A program made the position numbers and the translations under genes. The notes beneath the pieces are model-generated. The model searched no databases. It saw nothing but the letters and a program-made list of their open reading frames with translations, and was not told where the DNA came from. A stretch of 64,000 bases of DNA from Caldicellulosiruptor obsidiansis OB47. Its GTDB lineage: Bacteria; Bacillota; Thermoanaerobacteria; Caldicellulosiruptorales; Caldicellulosiruptoraceae. The stretch is from contig NC_014392.1 in assembly GCF_000145215.1 (NCBI RefSeq), forward strand, positions 124,001 through 188,000, written 5' to 3'. Every line of letters starts with the position of its first letter. The stretch's first letter is position 1. Of the stretch, positions 27,301 to 36,295 are shown one piece after another.

Positions 27301-30300
27301 ATTCCCAATTCCTTTTAAATATATACGAATCTTTGTTTTATCTGAACTATGAGGGATGTAAACATACTTATCTCTTCTAAATGGTATCCGTCATAAATTT
27401 GTTTTATCTGAACTATGAGGGATGTAAACTAGTAATGCACTGTAACTTTTACCAGAACCTGGTGTAGTTTTATCTGAACTATGAGGGATGTAAACATAAT
27501 CAAACGGCAAACTAAAAGGAAACTTTCTCGATATGTTTTATCTGAACTATGAGGGATGTAAACATGAATGAGATAGCTAATTTACTTAATTCTGAAGATG
27601 GTTTTATCTGAACTATGAGGGATGTAAACTTCGGCAAGTACCCATGAATGGTGAACAGTCCGTTATGGTTTTATCTGAACTATGAGGGATGTAAACCATA
27701 CTAACGTATGCGTTAACACTGATTGCGGCTAAGTTTTATCTGAACTATGAGGGATGTAAACAATTTTTTTGCGACGTTAGTAAAGCTTAGTCGTTAGGGT
27801 TTTATCTGAACTATGAGGGATGTAAACGTTAATAGTGAGTACAGTTGCAGTGCGTTTCCCTGTCTGGTTTTATCTGAACTATGAGGGATGTAAACAAGCT
27901 TTCTTTTTTTTTTTCTTTTAAGCTCTCTTCCTGTTTTATCTGAACTATGAGGGATGTAAACTATCTAAAAACTGAATAAATCTCTCCTCAGATACATTTG
28001 GTTTTATCTGAACTATGAGGGATGTAAACTTCTCAATCTATCAATTTTATAGTCTATGAAAAATATGTTTTATCTGAACTATGAGGGATGTAAACACTTT
28101 CTTTTGTCTTATCCATAATAAATGAGTTTTTAGTTTTATCTGAACTATGAGGGATGTAAACGATAATTTTATAGATTGTTCGTCGAAGAATGTTAAGGAG
28201 TTTTATCTGAACTATGAGGGATGTAAACGATATTCTCTTCTTTTCGAACTCTGCACATTTGGCTCGTTTTATCTGAACTATGAGGGATGTAAACACATTT
28301 AACTTGAGAGATGTTTGTGATGCAGTTATAGGTTTTATCTGAACTATGAGGGATGTAAACCGTATTACTTGTAAATATTTTACGCTTGTCATTTTTTCGT
28401 TTTATCTGAACTATGAGGGATGTAAACGTAGTAAAGGTGAGTATTTTAGGTGATGATGTGAGGGGTTTTATCTGAACTATGAGGGATGTAAACATAGCAT
28501 AACTAAAAACTTTTCTATCAAAATCTTCACGTTTTATCTGAACTATGAGGGATGTAAACGATAGAGGGTTATTTGAAAGAGACAGCTAAGCATTTTGTTT
28601 TATCTGAACTATGAGGGATGTAAACATGGATTGGAACGAGCAGGAGCAGAAATATAACTGGGGTTTTATCTGAACTATGAGGGATGTAAACTTTATATCC
28701 TATGTAAGTTCGACAGAAGCACTATAGTGGTTTTATCTGAACTATGAGGGATGTAAACAGGAACTTTTTCTAAAATAATTACCTTCTGTCCTTTGTTTTA
28801 TCTGAACTATGAGGGATGTAAACAGAAATTATTCTAATGCTGAAGGTAAAATTACAAAAAGGTTTTATCTGAACTATGAGGGATGTAAACATAATTTTAA
28901 TGATTTTTATGCGAGGGCTGATTTAAGTTTTATCTGAACTATGAGGGATGTAAACATGGATTGGAACGAGCAGGAGCAGAAATATAACTGGTTTTATCTG
29001 AACTATGAGGGATGTAAACGTGAGGATAAAGGGAGATATGAGCTCAGGTCTAAAAAGGTTTTATCTGAACTATGAGGGATGTAAACATAATTTTAATGAT
29101 TTTTATGCGAGGGCTGATTTAGTTTTATCTGAACTATGAGGGATGTAAACTAACAACAGCTGCCTCTGTATTAGCTACCTCACCAATAGTTTTATCTGAA
29201 CTATGAGGGATGTAAACTCAGCAAGATACCAGATAAGAATTCGATCATTTTCTGTTTTATCTGAACTATGAGGGATGTAAACAAGCAGGAAGTTGGGTTA
29301 TGATGTAGTGCTGATTACGTTTTATCTGAACTATGAGGGATGTAAACAATGTTAGGGGGTTAGTTTTTTATTTTGTAGTAACAGGTTTTATCTGAACTAT
29401 GAGGGATGTAAACATAGGCTGTATGCATTAGGGTTAATAGATCGGATAAGTTTTATCTGAACTATGAGGGATGTAAACATATACCTGACATTATTAAATT
29501 TAACAGTGCTATTAAGTTTTATCTGAACTATGAGGGATGTAAACACGTATAATTTAACTGCTACGAGCGGTAGGGATTATGTTTTATCTGAACTATGAGG
29601 GATGTAAACAATTTTATAAGTGGTTTGAGTGATTATGATATAGTAGTTTTATCTGAACTATGAGGGATGTAAACGACGGAAGCTATAAATTGTCGATAAC
29701 AGCTTTAGTAGTTTTATCTGAACTATGAGGGATGTAAACTATTATCAGATAAAGTTCCTTTCAGGACCAAATCTTGGTTTTATCTGAACTATGAGGGATG
29801 TAAACTCAGAATCTCTAAAAATATTCTTTCTAATTATACTGGTTTTATCTGAACTATGAGGGATGTAAACCATTATAAACATTATGTTTGCGTAAAGTGT
29901 TTTTAAGTTTTATCTGAACTATGAGGGATGTAAACATGATATGTCTGAAATACTTAGTGATAACACTGTGAGTTTTATCTGAACTATGAGGGATGTAAAC
30001 TAGGTTCCGCTTCAAGCATACTCACTAAATGCACTAAGTTTTATCTGAACTATGAGGGATGTAAACTTACTTAAAACCTTACCCTCTAATCCTTTAATAT
30101 ACGTTTTATCTGAACTATGAGGGATGTAAACTTCTCTTCACGTATAATGTCTTTTAAGCACAGGTAAGTTTTATCTGAACTATGAGGGATGTAAACTCAG
30201 AACTATATGCATTAAGCCAGCGTTGCATAGTAGGTTTTATCTGAACTATGAGGGATGTAAACAAAGCCGTTTCTGTTGGATAATACGCTGAGTAATAAGT

Positions 30301-33300
30301 TTTATCTGAACTATGAGGGATGTAAACCAAATTTCTCTACATGTAACCTTCACTGTCTACCACCGTTTTATCTGAACTATGAGGGATGTAAACGTCAATG
30401 GGTTTACTAACCTTAACCAGTTTGAACCTTGTTTTATCTGAACTATGAGGGATGTAAACGGTTAACTGTTATGTATAATGGTCCTTTAGGATATTTGTTT
30501 TATCTGAACTATGAGGGATGTAAACCCTTATAACCATTCTTCTCACGCGGAACAAACACATCGTTTTATCTGAACTATGAGGGATGTAAACACTCTTTAA
30601 ACAGTGCTTTCATAAGATTTTCGGCATCGTTTTATCTGAACTATGAGGGATGTAAACTTGCACAACCTTCAGCCCATCCCATCCTTAAGCTTTGTTTTAT
30701 CTGAACTATGAGGGATGTAAACGCACTTAAGGTTATAGGTATGTTTACTACTGGAATAGGTTTTATCTGAACTATGAGGGATGTAAACTTCTCTTCACGT
30801 ATAATGTCTTTTAAGCACAGGTAAGTTTTATCTGAACTATGAGGGATGTAAACTCAGAACTATATGCATTAAGCCAGCGTTGCATAGTAGGTTTTATCTG
30901 AACTATGAGGGATGTAAACGGATATATTTTAATAAGGGTGATGGATTTAAAGAGAGTTTTATCTGAACTATGAGGGATGTAAACATTCTCCATGCAACCC
31001 GCCATTAATTTAATAAATTAAGTTTTATCTGAACTATGAGGGATGTAAACAGTTATGTACCGTTGTTCATAGACCAGCCCGAATAGGTTTTATCTGAACT
31101 ATGAGGGATGTAAACATAAGGGGTAAGAGATATAGATTCGGGAAGTTTAAAAGTTTTATCTGAACTATGAGGGATGTAAACAAACGACAACGTATGTGGA
31201 GTATACAGGAAATGGTAGTTTTATCTGAACTATGAGGGATGTAAACGCGACGCTAAAAGGTTGACAAGGGAATCCTGCACAAGTTTTATCTGAACTATGA
31301 GGGATGTAAACGAGGCTAAAATCTTTATCTCCATCAGAAATCTGGCCCGTTTTATCTGAACTATGAGGGATGTAAACACATGGCGATAGGTAAGTTCGTG
31401 GCTGGTGAGGCTGGGTTTTATCTGAACTATGAGGGATGTAAACGCTCTGGAACGGAGCTGGCACTGTGAAGGTGGTTATTGTTTTATCTGAACTATGAGG
31501 GATGTAAACTTCACCGCCGTAATGGTCACGGTGCCAGCAGCGCCAGGTTTTATCTGAACTATGAGGGATGTAAACTTCCAGTTATGCAATCTATATTGCC
31601 TAAAGCTCTGATAGTTTTATCTGAACTATGAGGGATGTAAACTCTACTATCATCTCTTCTGTTCCTTCAACCACATCAGGTTTTATCTGAACTATGAGGG
31701 ATGTAAACGATTACAGACTTTTGGCACAGATAGAATGGTACGATGGTTTTATCTGAACTATGAGGGATGTAAACTGTGGGGATTGGGAAGGTGTTTGTCA
31801 AATTGGTTATAGTTTTATCTGAACTATGAGGGATGTAAACAAGGGAGAGCTGTTCAGAGACACAGCAAAATTTCTCGGTTTTATCTGAACTATGAGGGAT
31901 GTAAACATCTCAAGACGCTTTTATAGTCTGTTGCTGTATCTGGGTTTTATCTGAACTATGAGGGATGTAAACAATTAGAAGAAATTAATAGAGAATTATC
32001 AAATTTAGGTTTTATCTGAACTATGAGGGATGTAAACGTTAGAAGACGCAGAAGAATATTAGAACTGTTACAGGGTTTTATCTGAACTATGAGGGATGTA
32101 AACAGAATAAAGAAAAACAGGGAGAGCTCAGGAGTCTGTGTTTTATCTGAACTATGAGGGATGTAAACGAGACAGTTGCAGGAATACTTGTAGGATTGGG
32201 TGTTAGTTTTATCTGAACTATGAGGGATGTAAACTAGACATAGTGTAAAAGAATTATATCATTCTTTAGAGTTTTATCTGAACTATGAGGGATGTAAACC
32301 AAGTGTTACTATCATTTTCATTAGCCCCCAATTTAGTTTTATCTGAACTATGAGGGATGTAAACTCTATCAATTGTTGGTCTGCTTTTGGAATATTTTTG
32401 AGTTTTATCTGAACTATGAGGGATGTAAACAGGTTTGCGATAGCAAGAACTTTTGTAACAGAACAAAGTTTTATCTGAACTATGAGGGATGTAAACTTAA
32501 TTCTTGATTTAATTGAGTATAAAAGACGATAACAGTTTTATCTGAACTATGAGGGATGTAAACATGATAAAAGTTTTGGGAATAGATGCTTCATTAACCA
32601 AGTTTTATCTGAACTATGAGGGATGTAAACAAAAAATAGTCTTTGTAATAAAACTTTCTTAAGTGAAGTTTTATCTGAACTATGAGGGATGTAAACTAAG
32701 CTTTTAGTTTCTGAAGAGGTGGAATTTTCGTTGGTTTTATCTGAACTATGAGGGATGTAAACGCGTGTTCGTGTATAATGTCTCAAAACCTCGTCAATTG
32801 GTTTTATCTGAACTATGAGGGATGTAAACGAAAAGGACAAAGAAGCTATCAAACGTAAAATAGCAGTTTTATCTGAACTATGAGGGATGTAAACACAAGC
32901 GAAAAAAGCACATTCGAGTGTTATGGACTAAGTTTTATCTGAACTATGAGGGATGTAAACTTGCTCGCACTGACGATGAGATAGCGGCGGCATATGCAGT
33001 TTTATCTGAACTATGAGGGATGTAAACTCAATGGCTAAAGGTTTTATCTGAACTATGAGGGATGTAAACTCAAAATTTACAACAGACATTTTCTCTTCTT
33101 TCTTCTCGTTTTATCTGAACTATGAGGGATGTAAACGCACAAAAACTGTGGACTACACTTTTTAAATCATTAAAGGTTTTATCTGAACTATAAGGGATGT
33201 AAACGATACTATTCGAATGCACAATAAAAAACTTATTTTAGTTTTATCTGAACTATGAGGGATGTAAACTTGAGAATAAGGATAATCTAACGAAGGGGTA

Positions 33301-34051
33301 ACACCAGTTTTATCTGAACTATGAGGGATGTAAACTCTCTACAGGAAATAATTTCATTAAATTATTCATAAAGTTTTATCTGAACTATGAGGGATGTAAA
33401 CGCGTCTGTTATGGTTTATGCAAGGAAGCTTCTTTGTGTTTTATCTGAACTATGAGGGATGTAAGCCAGGGTTTTGCATTTGGAACGACTTGCTCGAAAT
33501 AGGTTTTATCTGAACTATGAGGGATGTAAACTTTTCTTTTCATTTGTGGATTATACTTAATTACAAACGTTTTATCTGAACTATGAGGGATGTAAACATG
33601 ACACAAATTCAAATTTTGCAACAAGCAATAAACAGTTTTATCTGAACTATGAGGGATGTAAACTCAAGCACATCGTTGTTTGCTTCTCTGACACTATAAA
33701 GTTTTATCTGAACTATGAGGGATGTAAACGAATTCCAATTATCTGGGTTAAATATATTGTTTTTAAAGTTTTATCTGAACTATGAGGGATGTAAACAAGA
33801 ACGTATCTGTCTGTCAATCATTCTGTCAAACTGGTTTTATCTGAACTATGAGGGATGTAAACGATTCACCTTTTCAGGGTATAGACGCTGGAGTAATAAA
33901 GTTTTATCTGAACTATGAGGGATGTAAACAAATATGCCCGTCTTGGAGAAAAGTCTTTCATTTTTAGTTTTATCTGAACTATGAGGGATGTAAACTTTAT
34001 AGATGTATTTTTCATAGTACAGATATGCAACAGTTTTATCTGAACTATGAG
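21343..34051 (+). CRISPR. Giant type I-B CRISPR array, about 190 repeats of 29 bp
   Basis: The repeat is 29 bases, starting GTTTTATCTG and ending GGATGTAAAC, with spacers mostly 35-38 bases. With a ~66-base period I estimate about 190 units; I did not count every one. The 3' ATGTAAAC is the expected 8-nt crRNA handle, so transcription is rightward. Only late repeats deviate: 33176-33204 (G to A at position 17) and 33438-33466 (AAAC to AAGC). One spacer (33028-33040) is just 13 bases. Several spacers are repeated exactly or nearly (see findings). The last unit here is cut after base 19 of the repeat, at 34051, by an IS110-family element. Apparent open frames inside repeat FYLNYEGCK or YIPHSSDKT and are artefacts of the repeat. 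Confidence 0.98.
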
Positions 34052-34110
34052 CATTCCTGTAATGAACGAAAATGAGTGAAAATGACGAAAAATGAGATTT
34101 GAAAAGATAA

Positions 34111-34178
34111 GGTACCTCCTGGTAAAATACAGAATGTAAGTTGTACAACTTACGACAAAACACAACAAAGGAGGTACC
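34111..34178 (+). promoter_or_regulatory. Hairpin that would hide the transposase ribosome site
   Basis: GGTACCTCCT (34111-34120) is the exact complement of AGGAGGTACC (34169-34178), which contains the Shine-Dalgarno GGAGG for the TTG start at 34183. Within the loop lies an 18-base perfect palindrome (34136-34153, GTAAGTTGT/ACAACTTAC). RNA that enters from outside the element would fold and shut off translation, whereas RNA started inside the loop would not. This resembles the read-through protection known in other insertion sequences. Confidence 0.7.
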
Positions 34179-34182
34179 CTCT

Positions 34183-35468
34183 TTGAAGTATACACAAAAT
34201 GAAAAGATATTACAAGTAACAGAAAAAACTTTAGTTGTAGGAGTAGACATAGCGAAGGAAAGGCATGTTGGAAGAGCATTTGATTTTAGAGGAGTGGAGC
34301 TTGGCAAGAGAATAGAGTTTGAGAATAGAAAAGAAGGTATGGAAAAATTTTTGGATTGGGCAAATAAGATAATGAAAGCCAATGGCAAAGACAACATGAT
34401 AGTTGGGATAGAACCTACAGGGCATTACTGGCTGTGCTTTGAGCAGTACTTAAGAGAGAATGGCATAAAAGTGGTTTTAGTGAATCCTTTTCACGTAAAA
34501 AGGAGCAAAGAACTCGATGATAATACACCAACAAAGAGCGATATAAAGGATCCGAAGACGATAGCGATGCTTGTGAAGGATGGAAGATACACAGAACCAA
34601 ATATACCCGAGGGTATATATGCTGAGATGAGAGTAGCGATGAACATATATGAAAGGCTACAAAAACAGCTGAACGTTTTAAAAAATCAAATAATCAACTG
34701 GCTGGATATCTATTTTCCAGAGTTTTTAGAGGTATTTTCTGATTGGGAAGGCAAGGTAGCGCTATTGACCCTAAAAGAGATGCCATTGCCAAGTGATGTA
34801 ATAGAAAAGGAAGTAGAAGGGATTATAGAGTACTGGCGTGACAAAGTAGATAAACGTGCGATTAGTCGCAGGAGGGCGATGGATTTAGTAGAGACTGCTA
34901 AAAGGAGTATAGGTAAAAAGAAGGTAGAAAGCTGGCAAGACAAGAGATAAAATATTTGCTTGAAGAATATGAGCTTTTAAAGAAGCAGGTAGAAGAGATA
35001 GAAGGTGAGATGGCAGAGCTTTTGAAAGATGTGCCGAATGGTGATAGGCTGCTTGAAATAAAAGGTGTTGGTGTAAAAACAGCAGTTGGGTTTATTTCTG
35101 AGGTTGGAGATATAAGGAGGTATGAGGATGCGAGACAGATCCAGAAATTAGCTGGTCTTAATATAATTGAGAATAGTTCTGGCAAGTACAAGGGGCAGAC
35201 ATGTATAAGCAAAAGAGGGCGAGGGCGGCTTCGAAGTAGTTTGTTCAGGGCCATGATTACAATAGTAGCAAAGAATGAAGAATTTAAACAGCTGCACATG
35301 TATTACACAACGCGGCAGAACAATCCATTGAAGAAGAAGCAATCACTGATAGCGCTTTGCTGTAAGTTGATAAGGATATTTTATGCGATTTTGAAAAAAG
35401 GGATAAGGTATGATGGTAATAAGATGTTGAGCGATATAAAGAGAGAGACATTAGCAAGAACAGCGTAA
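34183..35468 (+). pseudogene. IS110-family DEDD transposase, frameshifted
   Basis: The first part (TTG 34183 to ~34950) begins KYTQNEKILQVTEKTLVVGVDIAKERHVGRAF; the D of GVDIAK, the E of GIEPTGHYW and the later DIKDPKTIA belong to the RuvC-like DEDD domain. The second part (to 35468) contains the Transposase_20 helix-hairpin-helix (LLEIKGVGVKTAVGFISEVGDI..A.QIQKLAGLN) and the serine-bearing NSSGKYKGQTCISKRGRGRLRS. The frames differ by one at a run of five A's near 34914. One more A would restore SIGKKEGRKLARQEIKYLLEEYELL. So it is a one-base disruption, a sequencing error, or low-level slippage. Length if joined is ~428 residues, normal for the family. Confidence 0.85.
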
Positions 35469-35698
35469 AAGAATAAAAAGATAACTTGAGAAATCTTAGT
35501 TTAAAGTAGGAGCAATAGTTTGAGTGATTCACATCTGAAGGGGTAAAAGTTTCTTAGCTTTGCGAATGGAATAAAGTCATGTCAAGAAGCAAAGCGCCCC
35601 TTTTGGTAGGAGTTCAAATCATAGAGAATGTGTTGAGGGTAAGAAGTGAAGGAAAAAGGAATTAAATGATTTTTTATAGGTAGATTGAAAAATGAGAG

Positions 35699-35860
35699 CG
35701 GGTGGTCGGAGTACATCCCCCATAAGGGCGAAGACCCTGCATACGAGCATAACCGACTTCCACGCCATGGTAGATGGGACGAAGGAATTGAGGGCAAATA
35801 AGCAAAGACCCTGAGAGACATGAGAGGGTAAACGCCATGGTTATTGTGGGTAAAAACCCG
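35699..35860 (+). ncRNA. Candidate bridge RNA (seekRNA) of the IS110/IS1111 element
   Basis: Downstream of the transposase, a GC-richer block holds two consecutive stem-loops, each with an internal bulge and an AGGG/CCCT apical hairpin. Loop 1: stem GTGGTCGG (35702-35709) with CCGA (35753-35756) and CCAC (35760-35763); apical hairpin 35725-35738; its 5' side has TACATCCCCCATA (35712-35724) and its 3' side TACGAG (35742-35747). Loop 2: CCATGG copies at 35765-35770 and 35835-35840; apical hairpin 35791-35812; its 5' side has AGGAAT (35783-35788) and its 3' side ACATGAGAG (35818-35826). Loop 1 resembles the CRISPR repeat and loop 2 the element ends, the arrangement of target- and donor-binding loops. 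A further hairpin GGGTAAAAACCC follows near 35849. The RNA boundaries are not determined. Confidence 0.65.
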
Positions 35861-36030
35861 CCGTAATATGGTAAAATATCTAAATTAATACAAAAAGTAG
35901 GTTGAGTTTAATCTTCGCATGGTAGAATAAAGCAATAATAGCAATATCAAGAATGATATTATTTGTTTCGATAGCGAAATTTAAAGAAATCGAGAGATAT
36001 TTTGAGAAAATCAAAGATACATTGAGAGAG

Positions 36031-36295
36031 GGATGTAAACTGAAAACAAGAAAGATTTTAATATCAAGCCTTTGAACAGTTTTATCTGAACTATGAGGGA
36101 TGTAAACTTCTTCAAAGCTTGCTGAAGTTCTTGAACTCTCTTATGTTTTATCTGAACTATGAGGGATGTAAACTCAACTTTAAGTTGCTGTAACAACGCC
36201 TGTGCTGACGGTTTTATCTGAACTATGAGGGATGTAAACACAAGATTTTAATGATTGATGCTGTTATTCCGGATGAGTTTTATCTGAACTATGAG
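36031..36295 (+). CRISPR. Array remnant beyond the insertion: rest of split repeat, three full repeats, one truncated
   Basis: After GGATGTAAAC (36031-36040) come full repeats at 36079-36107, 36145-36173 and 36211-36239, with 36-38-base spacers. The last repeat (36277-36295) stops after base 19, CTATGAG, and then AGACTTGTC begins. This is the leader-distal end of the same array. Confidence 0.93.

Larger units (their letters stand above)
34052..36030 (+). mobile_element. IS110/IS1111-family insertion inside a CRISPR repeat
   Basis: The left flank ends GTTTTATCTGAACTATGAG (34033-34051) and the right flank resumes GGATGTAAAC (36031-36040). Together they make one complete repeat, so about 1.98 kb was inserted within it. 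GAG is present at both junctions (34049-34051 and 36028-36030), so the exact edge is ambiguous by three bases; on the minus strand that shared core reads CTC. There are no long terminal inverted repeats, as expected for this family. The element carries a DEDD transposase and ~560 bases of downstream non-coding DNA with strong hairpins. That layout matches the IS1111 group, in which the guide RNA lies 3' of the transposase. Confidence 0.9.

Noticed and set aside
34136-34153. 18-base palindrome as an attachment site of the IS110 element
   Set aside because: It lies about 85 bases inside the element, and neither junction shares it; it is more likely part of the transposase control region.
34900-34930. 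Programmed -1 frameshift joining the two IS110 transposase frames
   Set aside because: The run GGTAAAAAGAAGG lacks a proper tandem slippery heptamer (the base before AAAAAG is T), and IS110 enzymes are normally made from one frame. A one-base error or mutation is simpler.
21622-36241. Dozens of open frames encoding FYLNYEGCK, FTSLIVQIK or YIPHSSDKT repeats
   Set aside because: They are translations of the CRISPR repeat in various frames, with no ribosome sites; not genes.
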